Below are positions 35,636-44,521 of a DNA stretch of 64,000 bases, in pieces. The notes under the pieces are model-generated. The model worked only from the letters and a program-made list of their open reading frames with translations, was not told the DNA's origin and searched no databases. The stretch spans positions 124,001-188,000 of the forward strand of contig NZ_BAWN01000015.1 in the NCBI RefSeq assembly GCF_000696225.1. Reading direction: 5' to 3'. The first letter of the stretch is position 1; the number at the start of each line of letters is the position of its first letter. Both the position numbers and the translations under genes were made by a program. Source of the stretch: Serpentinimonas barnesii. GTDB taxonomy: Bacteria > Pseudomonadota > Gammaproteobacteria > Burkholderiales > Burkholderiaceae_C.

Positions 35636-37153
35636 CTATCCCGCCAACTCACCCCGCCGGATGGCCTGGCGCGCGGTACACAGCGCGTCTATGGCCTCAA
35701 AAACCCTTACAGGTACCCGATCGGCATATGTTTTGCGCTTGCCCCTGGAGATCGCACCCCCGTTTTGGAGCGCTATGGCAATCAGCGTGGAAAGGTCGGC
35801 GTCGCGCACGTCGTGATCATGCTTGATCTGCTTGTAAATCGCATCAAAATCGCCCAGCCACTGTGCCTGCCTCAGCAGATCTTGCTCTAGGGCCACCTGT
35901 GCCATGCTCAAGGTGAACTCCGCCGCAGCCGTCAGGTCCATAAACCGAAAGGCTTCGTCGGCATGGGGCTTCCAGGTAAAGAAGTAATCCTCATCCCCGG
36001 CCCACAACACCTCACACAACTCGCGTGCGGGTGCGCTGAAGTCCACTAGCGCCTGGAGGTACTCGTCTTCGTGCCGTTTCATGGCCACCGAAATGGGGAG
36101 AACCACCGCCCGTGGCAACGCGCCGGATTGGCCAAGGCAGTGGTGGATGAGAAACCGAGACAGGCGGCCATTGCCGTCCATGAAGGGATGGATGAAGACA
36201 AAGCCAAAGGAGACGATGGCCGCATGCACCAGGGGGTCTAGCTCCTGCGGCTTGCGGTTGGCCAGATCCATCAACCCGTCCATGAGAGCAGGAACCCGTT
36301 CGGGCTTGGGCGGCACATAGCGCACGCCAGCGGCACCGACACCTTTTTGCAAGCGATTTTGCTCGGAGCGAAACTCGAATGCCTGGTCGAATTCGTTGGT
36401 GATGCTCAGGCGCTGCAGTTCACACAGCAGATCTTGCGTCAACTCGTGCGCATCTCCGGCGTGCTTGAGCAGGCTCACGAATGCCTGGGCTTTGTCTCGG
36501 CTAGGCACTTCGCCCTCGATGGCGAAGGAGCCTTCGGTCTCGCTCAAGTAGGCCCAGCCCAGCGCCCTATCCAAAACCTCGATCCCAATGTTTTGTGCAA
36601 ATTGGCGGGCTTGCGCCAGAATGTCTTGCTCCAGCAGGCGCTGCAAAGCCGGGGTTCTGCGCACTGTTGGACAAAACCCGATCTCGCCCAAACCGTTGAA
36701 GTCCATGCGCCATTTCGCACTTCGTCGCGATGCGCCCACACAGTAGCGCTGGGGATCAAACACGGCTTGGTAGGGCGCTGTGATCACCGCATCTCCCTGG
36801 CTGAGATTTTCCCCGGTCACCAGCTCCCAGAGGTGGCAAGCGGTCCGGACATACACCCCATTCGGGGTCGCGGCGTGCGCAGCCTCCATATCTGCCGCAG
36901 GAACCTGCTTGAGACCGGCCGCCAGCAGGTACAGGTTGACCCCTTCGTACTTCAAGGCAAAAAGGAGGTGGCCCAGTAGGGTGTCGGGCGGTGCCATGCG
37001 CGCTGGCACCATCAGGGCACCTGATGGTGTCGCAAGCATCGACTGGGTCGCCGCCAAGTGGGCTGCTCTGGCACCCAGGAAGGAGGGCAGTCGCAAGCGA
37101 TCGCGCAGCCAAGCATAGCCAAGCAGGCCTGTGTTTTTTTGTAGTGAGCTCAT
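35636..37153 (-). CDS. Fic domain protein (predicted AMP-transferase) with inhibitory motif
   Basis: A 505-residue protein. The Fic core motif HPFMDGNGRLSR starts at His322 and is complete, so AMPylation activity is plausible. An upstream inhibitory-helix motif (S/T)xxxE(G/N) is present as SFAIEG at 209-214, with Glu213, placing the protein among class II, self-inhibited Fic enzymes. A C-terminal winged-helix-like region (DLSTLIAIALQNGGAISRG) may bind DNA. Targets are unknown. It stands alone between an AcoR-like regulator and acnB, and two 12-bp direct repeats lie upstream of its start. Confidence 0.87.
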   Translation of the reverse strand: MSSLQKNTGLLGYAWLRDRLRLPSFLGARAAHLAATQSMLATPSGALMVPARMAPPDTLLGHLLFALKYEGVNLYLLAAGLKQVPAADMEAAHAATPNGVYVRTACHLWELVTGENLSQGDAVITAPYQAVFDPQRYCVGASRRSAKWRMDFNGLGEIGFCPTVRRTPALQRLLEQDILAQARQFAQNIGIEVLDRALGWAYLSETEGSFAIEGEVPSRDKAQAFVSLLKHAGDAHELTQDLLCELQRLSITNEFDQAFEFRSEQNRLQKGVGAAGVRYVPPKPERVPALMDGLMDLANRKPQELDPLVHAAIVSFGFVFIHPFMDGNGRLSRFLIHHCLGQSGALPRAVVLPISVAMKRHEDEYLQALVDFSAPARELCEVLWAGDEDYFFTWKPHADEAFRFMDLTAAAEFTLSMAQVALEQDLLRQAQWLGDFDAIYKQIKHDHDVRDADLSTLIAIALQNGGAISRGKRKTYADRVPVRVFEAIDALCTARQAIRRGELAG

Positions 37154-37162
37154 TGCAGACGC

Positions 37163-37194
37163 GATTTTCTATAGCAGCGTGTGATTTTCTATAG
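37163..37194. repeat. Two 12-bp direct repeats upstream of the Fic gene
   Basis: GATTTTCTATAG occurs at 37163-37174 and 37183-37194, a 20-base period, immediately upstream of the Fic start at 37153. Such spacing suggests an operator for a dimeric regulator, possibly the Fic protein itself through its C-terminal region (inference). Confidence 0.5.
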
Positions 37195-37263
37195 ATTGGG
37201 GCCTTGACGCAACTTTATTTATAGCGCATCAGCCGCCAAGGTCGGCGCATCCCTAGCCAAACC

Positions 37264-37288
37264 AAAAAAAACGGCCCCGCAGGGCCGT
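37264..37288 (-). terminator. Intrinsic terminator of acnB
   Basis: On the minus strand a perfect 7-bp stem ACGGCCC/GGGCCGT with a 4-base loop is followed by seven T residues. It lies about 80 bases downstream of the acnB stop. Confidence 0.85.
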
Positions 37289-37370
37289 CGCAAACCTTTT
37301 TACCTCTGCAGCGCAGCAGGTGCGGGCCAGCCGCACGCCACCCAGCGCGCCGCCGGCCCTAGGCCACGCC

Positions 37371-39962
37371 TCAGACCGCCACTTCCTTGGCGGTTGCGGT
37401 GTATTCGGCGATCTGGTCGAAGTTCAGGTATTTGTAGATCGCTGCGCCGTCTTGGTTCACCACCCCCATGGCGGCGTGGTATTCGGCCACGGTGGGCAGC
37501 TTGCCCAGCTTGGAGGCGATGGCCGCCAGCTCGGCCGAGGCCAAGAACACGTTGGTGTTCTTGCCGAGGCGGTTGGGGAAGTTGCGCGTGCTGGTCGAGA
37601 CCACGGTCGCACCTTCGCGCACCTGCGCCTGGTTGCCCATGCACAAGCTGCAGCCGGGCATTTCGGTGCGCGCACCGGCGGCGCCGAAGTTGGCGTAGTG
37701 GCCCTCTTTCATCAGCTCGCTGGCGTCCATCTTGGTGGGCGGGGCCACCCAGAGCTTGACCGGAATGTCGCGCTGGCCCCCGAGCAGCTTGGCGGCGGCG
37801 CGGAAGTGCCCGATGTTGGTCATGCACGAGCCGATGAAGGCTTCGTCGATCTGGGTGCCGGCCACGTCGGACAGCACCTTGGCGTCGTCCGGGTCGTTGG
37901 GGCAGCACAGGATCGGCTCTTTGATCTCGGCTAGGTCGATCTCGATCACGGCGGCGTATTCGGCGTTGGCGTCGGCTTGCAGCAGCTTGGGCTGGTCCAG
38001 CCATTGCTGCACTTTCTCGATGCGGCGCGCTAGCGTTTTGGCGTCTTGGTAGCCGTCGGCGATCATGTTTTTCATCAGCACGATGTTGCTGTTGAGGTAT
38101 TCGATCACCGGCTCGGGGTTGAGCTGAATGGTGCAGCCCGCCGCCGAGCGCTCGGCCGAGGCGTCGGAGAGCTCAAAGGCTTGCTCCACCTTGAGGTTGG
38201 GCAGACCTTCGATTTCCAGGATGCGGCCCGAGAAAATGTTTTTCTTGCCCGACTTGGCCACCGTGAGCAAGCCGGCCTTGATGGCGTAGAGCGGAATGGC
38301 GTGCACCAAGTCGCGCAGCGTCACGCCGGGTTGCATCTGGCCTTTGAAGCGCACCAGCACCGATTCGGGCATGTCCAGCGGCATCACGCCAGTGGCGGCC
38401 CCGAAGGCCACCAGGCCGGAACCTGCGGGGAAGCTGATGCCGATCGGAAAGCGCGTGTGGCTGTCGCCGCCGGTGCCCACGGTGTCGGGCAGCAGCAGGC
38501 GGTTGAGCCAGGAGTGGATCACGCCGTCGCCGGGGCGCAGCGCCACGCCGCCGCGGCTGCTGATGAAGGGCGGCAGCTCGCGGTGCATTTTGGCATCGAC
38601 CGGTTTCGGGTAGGCCGCGGTGTGGCAAAAGCTCTGCATCACCAGATCGGCCGAGAAGCCCAGGCAGGCCAGGTCTTTGAGCTCGTCGCGCGTCATGGGG
38701 CCGGTGGTGTCCTGGCTGCCCACGGTGGTCATGCGCGGCTCGCAGTAGGTGCCGGGGCGCACGCCTTGGCCTTCGGGCAGGCCCACGGCGCGGCCCACCA
38801 TTTTCTGCGCCAGCGTAAAGCCGGCTTGGGTGGCCTTGGGTGCGGCGGGCAGGCGAAACAGCGTGGACGCGGGCAAGCCCAAGAACTCGCGCGCCTTGGC
38901 GGTGAGCGAGCGCCCAATGATCAGGTTGATGCGGCCGCCTGCGCGCACTTCGTCGAGCAGCACCTCGCTCTTGAGCTCAAAGGTGGTGAGGGTGGCGCCG
39001 CCCTTGAGGATTTTGCCCTCGTAGGGCAGGATGTCGATCACGTCGCCCATTTCGAGCCGGCTCACATCGACTTCAATCGGCAGCGAGCCCGAATCTTCTT
39101 GGGTGTTGAAGAAGATCGGGGCAATCTTGCCGCCCAGCGTGACGCCGCCAAAGCGCTTGTTGGGCACGAAGGGGATGTCTTGCCCAGTGGCCCAGACCAC
39201 CGAGTTGGTGGCCGATTTGCGGCTGGAGCCGGTGCCCACCACATCGCCCACGTAGGCCACCAGATGGCCTTTTTTCTTCAGCTCTTCGATGAACTGCATC
39301 GGGCCGCGCTTGCCGTCTTCTTCGGGCTTGAAGGCCGCATCGGGGCGGGTGTTTTTGAGCATCGCCAGGTAGTGCAGCGGGATGTCCGGGCGGCTCCAGG
39401 CGTCGGGCGCAGGCGAGAGGTCGTCGGTGTTGGTCTCGCCGGGCACTTTGAACACGGTCACAGTGATCTGCTTGGGCACTTCGGGGCGGCTGGTGAACCA
39501 CTCGGCCGCGGCCCAGCTTTGCATCACCTCTTGCGCCCGGGCGTTGCCGGCCTTGGCCTTGGTGGCGACGTCGTTGAAGAAGTCGAACATCAGCAGGGTT
39601 TTCTTCAAGGCGGCGGCCGCCACACCCGCGACTTCGGCGTCGTCGAGCAGGTCGATCAGGGGGTGTACGTTGTAGCCGCCGACCATGGTGCCCAGCAGTT
39701 CGGTGGCGCGGGCCTTGGAGAGCAGCCCGACGGCGATGTCGCCATGCGCCACGGCGGCCAAGAAGCTGGCCTTGACCTTGGCCGCGTCGTCCACCCCCGG
39801 CGGCACGCGGTGCGTAAGCAGGTCGAGCAAAAACTCGGCTTCGCCGGCGGGCGGGTTTTTGATGAGCTCGATCAGCTCGGACACCTGTTTGGCGTCCAGT
39901 GGCAGCGGCGGAATGCCGAGTGCGGCGCGCTCGGCGGCGTGTTGGCGGTAGGCTTGCAACAT
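37371..39962 (-). CDS. acnB: Aconitate hydratase B (bifunctional aconitase / 2-methylisocitrate dehydratase)
   Basis: An 863-residue AcnB-type aconitase of normal length. The AcnB-specific N-terminal HEAT-like region and swivel domain precede the catalytic domains; the GSCMTN motif and a later GCSLCMGNQ motif supply the Fe-S cluster cysteines. It interconverts citrate and isocitrate. A GGAG ribosome site 8 bases before the ATG at 39962 decides the start over a GTG at 39971. It is the last gene of the mdh-citE-like-exported protein-acnB run and has its own terminator. Confidence 0.95.
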   Translation of the reverse strand: MLQAYRQHAAERAALGIPPLPLDAKQVSELIELIKNPPAGEAEFLLDLLTHRVPPGVDDAAKVKASFLAAVAHGDIAVGLLSKARATELLGTMVGGYNVHPLIDLLDDAEVAGVAAAALKKTLLMFDFFNDVATKAKAGNARAQEVMQSWAAAEWFTSRPEVPKQITVTVFKVPGETNTDDLSPAPDAWSRPDIPLHYLAMLKNTRPDAAFKPEEDGKRGPMQFIEELKKKGHLVAYVGDVVGTGSSRKSATNSVVWATGQDIPFVPNKRFGGVTLGGKIAPIFFNTQEDSGSLPIEVDVSRLEMGDVIDILPYEGKILKGGATLTTFELKSEVLLDEVRAGGRINLIIGRSLTAKAREFLGLPASTLFRLPAAPKATQAGFTLAQKMVGRAVGLPEGQGVRPGTYCEPRMTTVGSQDTTGPMTRDELKDLACLGFSADLVMQSFCHTAAYPKPVDAKMHRELPPFISSRGGVALRPGDGVIHSWLNRLLLPDTVGTGGDSHTRFPIGISFPAGSGLVAFGAATGVMPLDMPESVLVRFKGQMQPGVTLRDLVHAIPLYAIKAGLLTVAKSGKKNIFSGRILEIEGLPNLKVEQAFELSDASAERSAAGCTIQLNPEPVIEYLNSNIVLMKNMIADGYQDAKTLARRIEKVQQWLDQPKLLQADANAEYAAVIEIDLAEIKEPILCCPNDPDDAKVLSDVAGTQIDEAFIGSCMTNIGHFRAAAKLLGGQRDIPVKLWVAPPTKMDASELMKEGHYANFGAAGARTEMPGCSLCMGNQAQVREGATVVSTSTRNFPNRLGKNTNVFLASAELAAIASKLGKLPTVAEYHAAMGVVNQDGAAIYKYLNFDQIAEYTATAKEVAV

Positions 39963-39986
39963 GATTATCACTCCAGAAAAAAAGGT

Positions 39987-40547
39987 TTAGTTAGCGGGTG
40001 GCCGCTGGGCCACATCGAACAGGCTGGGGCCGGGGTTGCGCTGCATGGCGGCGGCCACGGCCTGCTGCACGGCGTTGGCGCAGTCGTCGAGCAGGCGCCG
40101 GCCTTGGCGTTGATTGAGCAAAATGGATTTGTTGGCCAACTGCAGCCAGACCACGCCTTGGGCCCGGTCTTCGAGCCGGATGGCGCCGGTGCTGGTTTCC
40201 ACCGGGCGCAAGCGGTAGGTCTGCCGATCCAGGCTAAGGCGGAAAAAGCCCGGCTCTTGCGCGTCGGCCTCGATGCGCACGCTGCGCCCTTGGGCACAGC
40301 TCTTGCTTCCCACGTGCACCAGCGCGGCCGTGGCCCGTTCGCGCTCGCTCAAGGGGGTGTCGGCCGGGGTGCCGGCTTGCACCGTGGGCACGGAGCGGCC
40401 GCTGCCTTGTGCGTGGGCCGTTGCCAAGGCGCCGCCGGCCAGCAGGGCTGCAAGCAAGCTCAGACCGAGCACAGACCGAGATACCCGCAGGGCGCGGGGC
40501 CTGCCACTGGCCGAAAGCAAGGAAATTTGCATAGCATTCGATGGCAT
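39987..40547 (-). CDS. Exported protein with an MliC-like beta-barrel region
   Basis: A 186-residue protein. A signal peptide ends near Ala46 in ALATAHAQ. The mature region has the pattern of short strands (FFRLSLDRQTYRLRPVETSTG, then VVWLQLANKSILLNQRQG, ending in DDC) that resembles MliC/PliC lysozyme inhibitors, with two Cys (KSCAQG and DDC) that could pair. The lysozyme-inhibitor role is a suggestion from pattern only. An AGGAG ribosome site 6 bases upstream supports the ATG at 40547. It sits between acnB and the CitE-like gene. Confidence 0.65.
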   Translation of the reverse strand: MPSNAMQISLLSASGRPRALRVSRSVLGLSLLAALLAGGALATAHAQGSGRSVPTVQAGTPADTPLSERERATAALVHVGSKSCAQGRSVRIEADAQEPGFFRLSLDRQTYRLRPVETSTGAIRLEDRAQGVVWLQLANKSILLNQRQGRRLLDDCANAVQQAVAAAMQRNPGPSLFDVAQRPPAN

Positions 40548-40581
40548 GGCAGGCTCCTGTTAAAAAAGTAGCGGGCGGTGC

Positions 40582-41598
40582 TCAAGGGCGCAGGTGCTGC
40601 ACGGTCGGTGGCGGCACAAAAAACCGAGCCAACGCCGCATCGAGCGCGGCCCCGGTTTGTTGTGCGCGCTCCAGCACTTGCCAATGGTAGCGGTAGCTGG
40701 CGCGGTCGTGCAATTGCCCTTGGTGCGAGATGGGCGCCCAATCGGCCTGCGCTGCCGCCAGAATAATCGCGGTGGCCAGATCGAGCTCGTCGGCCGGCGG
40801 GGCAAAGGCTTGCAGGATGGGCTCGATCTGCTGCGGGTGGATGCTCCACATGCGGCGGTAGCCAAACTCGTGCGCCGCCCTGTGCGCCGCCTGGCGCAGC
40901 GCGGGCAGGTCCTTGATTTCGGTGACCACGCAGTGCGCGGGCACCTTGCCGTGGGCATGGCAGGCGCTGGCGATTTCGAGCTTGGCGCGGCGCACCAGCG
41001 GGTGGCTGAACTGGCCCTGCACCCCCATGGCCGAGGCTGGAATGGCCCCGCCGTGCGCCGACACAAAGTCCATCAGGCCAAAGCTGATCGACTCCACGCG
41101 CGCGTGCGCCGCCAGCTCGAACGCCTGGTGCAGCGCCAGCGGCGACTCGATCAGCACATGCAAGGGCAGCGTCGTGCCCCCAGCGGCATCCACCGCTAGC
41201 ACGGCGCGCTGCACATCGGCCAGCCCCTCGACCTTGGGCAGCATCAGGTAGGCCAGCCGCGCCCCGGCTGCACCGACGATGGTGGCCACATCGGCCTCGA
41301 AAGCCCGATGATCGACCGGGTGCACCCGCACCCCGACGCGTGGCTGAACCGCAGCGGTCCAATCCAGCCCCTGCAACAGCTCGACCACCCGCGCCGCGTG
41401 CTCGGCCTCGCCGCCCACGGGGGCGCCGTCTTCGCAGTCGAGCGTGACATCGAACACGCAGCGGCCGTGGCGCTGGCTGTATTCGGCCTGCAGCGCCAGG
41501 CTTTTGCGCATGCGCGCCGGCACGCCGCTGTAATGGTCGCAAACCGGCAGCAAGCGCTGGCCGGCTTGGGGACCCAACAACACGTCGCGCGGGTGCAT
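40582..41598 (-). CDS. HpcH/HpaI-type aldolase, CitE-like lyase
   Basis: A 338-residue TIM-barrel lyase of the CitE/HpcH-HpaI family. It has the metal-binding DCEDGAP motif near the N-terminus, MLPKVEG in mid-protein, and ESPLALHQAFELA followed by ISFGLMDFVSAHGG. Relatives cleave citryl-, malyl- or citramalyl-CoA. No citD or citF homologue is nearby, so it is not part of a classical citrate lyase; a stand-alone acyl-CoA lyase is likelier. It starts 21 bases after the mdh stop; the ATG at 41598 was preferred to an in-frame TTG at 41619. Confidence 0.8.
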   Translation of the reverse strand: MHPRDVLLGPQAGQRLLPVCDHYSGVPARMRKSLALQAEYSQRHGRCVFDVTLDCEDGAPVGGEAEHAARVVELLQGLDWTAAVQPRVGVRVHPVDHRAFEADVATIVGAAGARLAYLMLPKVEGLADVQRAVLAVDAAGGTTLPLHVLIESPLALHQAFELAAHARVESISFGLMDFVSAHGGAIPASAMGVQGQFSHPLVRRAKLEIASACHAHGKVPAHCVVTEIKDLPALRQAAHRAAHEFGYRRMWSIHPQQIEPILQAFAPPADELDLATAIILAAAQADWAPISHQGQLHDRASYRYHWQVLERAQQTGAALDAALARFFVPPPTVQHLRP

Positions 41599-41619
41599 GG
41601 TGCGGCTGCCTGGATGCAA

Positions 41620-42606
41620 TTACAGCAGGTGCCGCACCCCGTCTTGCTCACCTTGGAGTTCGGCCAAGGTCTTGTTGATGCACTCTTGGCTGAAGGCGTC
41701 GATCGGCAGTCCTTCGACGATCTGGTAGTCGCCGCCCGAGCAGGTCACGGGGTAGCCGAACATCACCTCTTTGGGGATGCCGTATTCGCCGTTGGAGGGC
41801 ACGCCCATCGTCACCCACTCGCCGCCAGTGCCCAGCGCCCAGTCGCGCATGTGGTCGATGGCCGCATTGGCCGCCGAGGCCGCCGACGACAGGCCGCGCG
41901 CTTCGATGATGGCCGCGCCGCGCTTGCCCACCGTGGGCAGGAACACGTCTTTGTTCCATGCGTGGTCGTTGATCATGTCTTTGACCGAGGCGCCCGCAAT
42001 GGTGGCAAAGCGGTAGTCGGCGTACATGGTCGGGCTGTGGTTGCCCCACACCGCCAAGCTCTTGATCGAGGCCACTGGCTTGCCGGTTTTGGCCGCCAGT
42101 TGGCTCAGGGCGCGGTTGTGGTCCAGCCGCAGCATGGCGGTGAAGTTGCGCGCCGGCAGGTCGGGGGCCGACTTCATGGCGATGTAGGCGTTGGTGTTGG
42201 CCGGGTTGCCCACCACCAGCACTTTAACGTTGCGGCTGGCGACGGCGTTGAGTGCCTTGCCCTGGGCCGTGAAGATCGCGCCGTTGATGGCGAGCAACTC
42301 GGCCCGCTCCATGCCGGGGCCGCGCGGACGCGAGCCGACTAACAAGGCGTAGTCGGTGTCTTTGAAGGCGGTCATGGGGTCGCTGTGCGCTTCCATGCCG
42401 GCCAGCAGCGGGAAGGCGCAGTCGTCGAGCTCCATCATCACGCCCTTGAGCGCTTTTTGGGCTTTTTCGTCGGGGATTTCGAGCAGCTGCAGGATCACGG
42501 GCTGATCCTTGCCCAGCATTTCACCGGAAGCGATGCGAAACAGCAGGGCATAACCAATTTGGCCAGCGGCACCGGTGACGGCCACGCGAACGGGCTTCTT
42601 GCTCAT
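41620..42606 (-). CDS. mdh: Malate dehydrogenase (NAD)
   Basis: A 328-residue LDH/MDH-family protein of the cytosolic-type group. The NAD-binding motif [16 protein letters not shown] is at the N-terminus, the coenzyme-region [15 protein letters not shown] follows, and the catalytic His lies in WGNHSPTMY. It oxidises malate to oxaloacetate. It is the first gene of a minus-strand TCA unit and is preceded by a strong promoter. It diverges from the GntR-type regulator. Confidence 0.95.
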   Translation of the reverse strand: MSKKPVRVAVTGAAGQIGYALLFRIASGEMLGKDQPVILQLLEIPDEKAQKALKGVMMELDDCAFPLLAGMEAHSDPMTAFKDTDYALLVGSRPRGPGMERAELLAINGAIFTAQGKALNAVASRNVKVLVVGNPANTNAYIAMKSAPDLPARNFTAMLRLDHNRALSQLAAKTGKPVASIKSLAVWGNHSPTMYADYRFATIAGASVKDMINDHAWNKDVFLPTVGKRGAAIIEARGLSSAASAANAAIDHMRDWALGTGGEWVTMGVPSNGEYGIPKEVMFGYPVTCSGGDYQIVEGLPIDAFSQECINKTLAELQGEQDGVRHLL

Positions 42607-42656
42607 GTAAACACTCCAAATAATGCACAGGTTGAAAAAAAGCGCTCGATGACCCG

Positions 42657-42685
42657 AGTGTACCCCGGCTTGCCCTGCGCGTCAA
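42657..42685 (-). promoter_or_regulatory. Sigma-70 promoter of mdh
   Basis: On the minus strand TTGACG (42685-42680) is followed by a 17-base spacer and TACACT (42662-42657), a good match to the housekeeping consensus. Transcription would start about 45 bases upstream of the mdh ATG. Confidence 0.6.
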
Positions 42686-42696
42686 TTTGTCTTGTG

Positions 42697-42708
42697 TCTT
42701 ATATAAGA
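42697..42708. promoter_or_regulatory. Perfect 12-bp palindrome, probable GntR-family operator
   Basis: TCTTATATAAGA reads identically on both strands. It is 11 bases upstream of the mdh -35 box and 19 bases before the preferred gntR start, and it overlaps the region where a gntR promoter would be. The placement suits autoregulation and control of mdh by the adjacent GntR protein. Confidence 0.6.
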
Positions 42709-42727
42709 TATGATTGGGGCAACGCAT

Positions 42728-43519
42728 ATGGGTTCCGCCTTATCCTCCACCGCACCTGCTCCGGGCGCCAGCGACGGCAGTTCGGCTGCAGCCACGCCCG
42801 CCTTCAGCCCCTTGTACCAGCAAATCAAGGCGCTGTTGTTGCACAGCTTGCAAAACGGCGAATGGAAGCCGGGCGAGCCGATTCCGAGCGAGGTCGAGCT
42901 GGCGGCGCGCTTTCGTGTCAGCCAGGGCACGGTGCGCAAAGCCATCGACGAACTGGCCGCCGACAACCTGCTGCGCCGCCGCCAAGGCAAGGGCACTTTT
43001 GTGGCCACGCACGCCGAGCAGCACGTCTCGTACCGCTTTCTGCGCCTGCACCCCGACCGCGGCAACCCCGACGCCGACGGCCCAGCCGAACGCCAGATTC
43101 TGTCATGCCAGCGCCTGCGCGCCCCGGCCGACGTCGCCGTTGCACTGGGCTTGCGCGCGGGCGACACGGCGGTGCAGGTGCTGCGCGTGCTGGCCTTTCA
43201 GGGCCGGCCGACCATCTTGGAGCAAATCTGGCTACCCGGCACGCCCTTCAAGGGGCTCACGTTAGAGGTCTTGACGCAAGACCAAGGCCCGATGTACGCG
43301 CTGTTCGAGAGCCAATTTGGCCTGAGCATGGTGCGCGCCGAAGAAAAGATTAAAGCCGTGGCTGCCGACCCAGAGGCCGCCGAGCGCCTGGGTGTGGCAC
43401 CCGGCACGCCGCTGCTGAGCGTCGAGCGCATCGCCTACACCTACCACGACACCCCGATGGAGCTGCGCCGCGGCCTGTACCGCACCGATCACCACCACTA
43501 CCGCAACCATTTGAGCTAA
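42728..43519 (+). CDS. GntR-family (HutC subfamily) transcriptional regulator of the TCA cluster
   Basis: A 263-residue regulator. The N-terminal winged helix has FSPLYQQIKALLLHSLQNGEW and the recognition region IPSEVELAARFRVSQGTVR. A UTRA ligand-binding domain follows, ending GLYRTDHHHYRNHLS. The start at 42728 was preferred because the ATG at 42710 is only 2 bases from a 12-bp palindrome and lacks a ribosome site. Lying between mdh and sdhC, it probably controls one or both arms of the cluster. The effector, perhaps a dicarboxylate or acyl-CoA, is unknown. Confidence 0.85.
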   Translation: MGSALSSTAPAPGASDGSSAAATPAFSPLYQQIKALLLHSLQNGEWKPGEPIPSEVELAARFRVSQGTVRKAIDELAADNLLRRRQGKGTFVATHAEQHVSYRFLRLHPDRGNPDADGPAERQILSCQRLRAPADVAVALGLRAGDTAVQVLRVLAFQGRPTILEQIWLPGTPFKGLTLEVLTQDQGPMYALFESQFGLSMVRAEEKIKAVAADPEAAERLGVAPGTPLLSVERIAYTYHDTPMELRRGLYRTDHHHYRNHLS

Positions 43520-43686
43520 GCAAGACCAAGCCAAACATAACCATAGACCGACCGCGCAAATGTTGCGTTGCAATAGAATCCGACAGGTCGACGTCAGGGT
43601 TATCGTGCAGACTCAAAAATTGACCCGAACGCCCTTACCGCCTCCTCCGCTCCATCCGCACCACACCCCAACCACAGGTCCACACC

Positions 43687-44121
43687 ATGGCTGAATCGCG
43701 CACCACACCGCGGCCCGAGTTTCGCAACATCAACGCCTTCAGTGATCTGCCCAGCTACCGCCTGCCGGCAGCGGGCTGGGTCTCGATCCTGCACCGCATC
43801 AGCGGCTTGCTGCTGTTTTTGCTGCTGCCTTTCATCGTCTGGATGTTCGACACCTCGCTCTCATCCGAGCTGTCCTTTGGCGTGTTTGCCTCGGCCTTCA
43901 CGGCCGGCATAGCCTTCGTGCCGGCCTGGTTCGTCAAGCTGGTGGTGCTGGCCCTGATCTGGGCCTTTTTGCACCACCTGATCGCGGGCCTGCGCCACGT
44001 TTACATGGACGCCACCCACAGCGTGGGCAAAGCCTTTGGCAAATCCTCTGCCGTCGCCACCTTGGTGCTTAGCCTGGGCCTCACGGCTGCGCTGGGCGCC
44101 AAGCTGTTTGGCCTGTACTAA
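43687..44121 (+). CDS. sdhC: Succinate dehydrogenase cytochrome b556 subunit
   Basis: A 144-residue membrane anchor with three hydrophobic helices. The motif SILHRISGLLLFLLLPF is the conserved SdhC quinone-site region, and the HHLIAGLRHVYMDATH segment carries the heme b ligand His. With SdhD it anchors SdhAB and passes electrons to quinone. The 167-base gap from gntR should hold the sdh promoter; no convincing -35/-10 pair was found there. Confidence 0.93.
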   Translation: MAESRTTPRPEFRNINAFSDLPSYRLPAAGWVSILHRISGLLLFLLLPFIVWMFDTSLSSELSFGVFASAFTAGIAFVPAWFVKLVVLALIWAFLHHLIAGLRHVYMDATHSVGKAFGKSSAVATLVLSLGLTAALGAKLFGLY

Positions 44122-44152
44122 AAACCACAGCAAACCCTAGGAGCACATCACC

Positions 44153-44518
44153 ATGGCAGTCAACTACGGTTCCCGGCGCAACGTCAGCGGCGCCCACTAC
44201 GGCTTGCGCGACTGGCTGATGCAGCGCGTCAGCGCCACCCTCATGGCCTTGTTCACCCTGCTGCTGCTGGCGCAGGTGCTGCTGGTCAGCGGCCCGATCG
44301 GCTACGAAGTCTGGGCCGGCATCTTTGCCCAAACCTGGATGAAGTTCCTCACCTACGCCCTGATCGTGGCGCTCATCTGGCACGCCTGGGTGGGGGTGCG
44401 CGACATCTGGATGGACTACGTCAAACCGGCCGGGCTGCGCCTGGCGCTGCATGTGTTCACGCTCGTCTGGCTGGTCGGCTGCGCCGGCTGGGCCTTCCAA
44501 GTGCTCTGGAGACTCTGA
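44153..44518 (+). CDS. sdhD: Succinate dehydrogenase membrane anchor subunit
   Basis: A 121-residue protein with three predicted membrane helices. The N-terminus SGAHYGLRDWLMQRVSA is typical of SdhD, and the conserved HAWVGVRDIWMDYVKP segment contributes to heme and quinone binding. It is 31 bases after sdhC with AGGAG upstream, and 3 bases before sdhA. Confidence 0.92.
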   Translation: MAVNYGSRRNVSGAHYGLRDWLMQRVSATLMALFTLLLLAQVLLVSGPIGYEVWAGIFAQTWMKFLTYALIVALIWHAWVGVRDIWMDYVKPAGLRLALHVFTLVWLVGCAGWAFQVLWRL

Positions 44519-44521
44519 TTC

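Noticed and set aside
35605-35640. Second CRISPR repeat at 35-base spacing
   Set aside because: Only 11 of 36 bases match without gaps, and it overlaps the Fic stop codon. Spacing and a short hairpin are suggestive but not sufficient.
38046-40571. 841-codon plus-strand open frame
   Set aside because: It lies antisense to acnB and the exported-protein gene, has a His/Ala/Gly-rich composition typical of reverse-strand frames in GC-rich DNA, and has no family motif.
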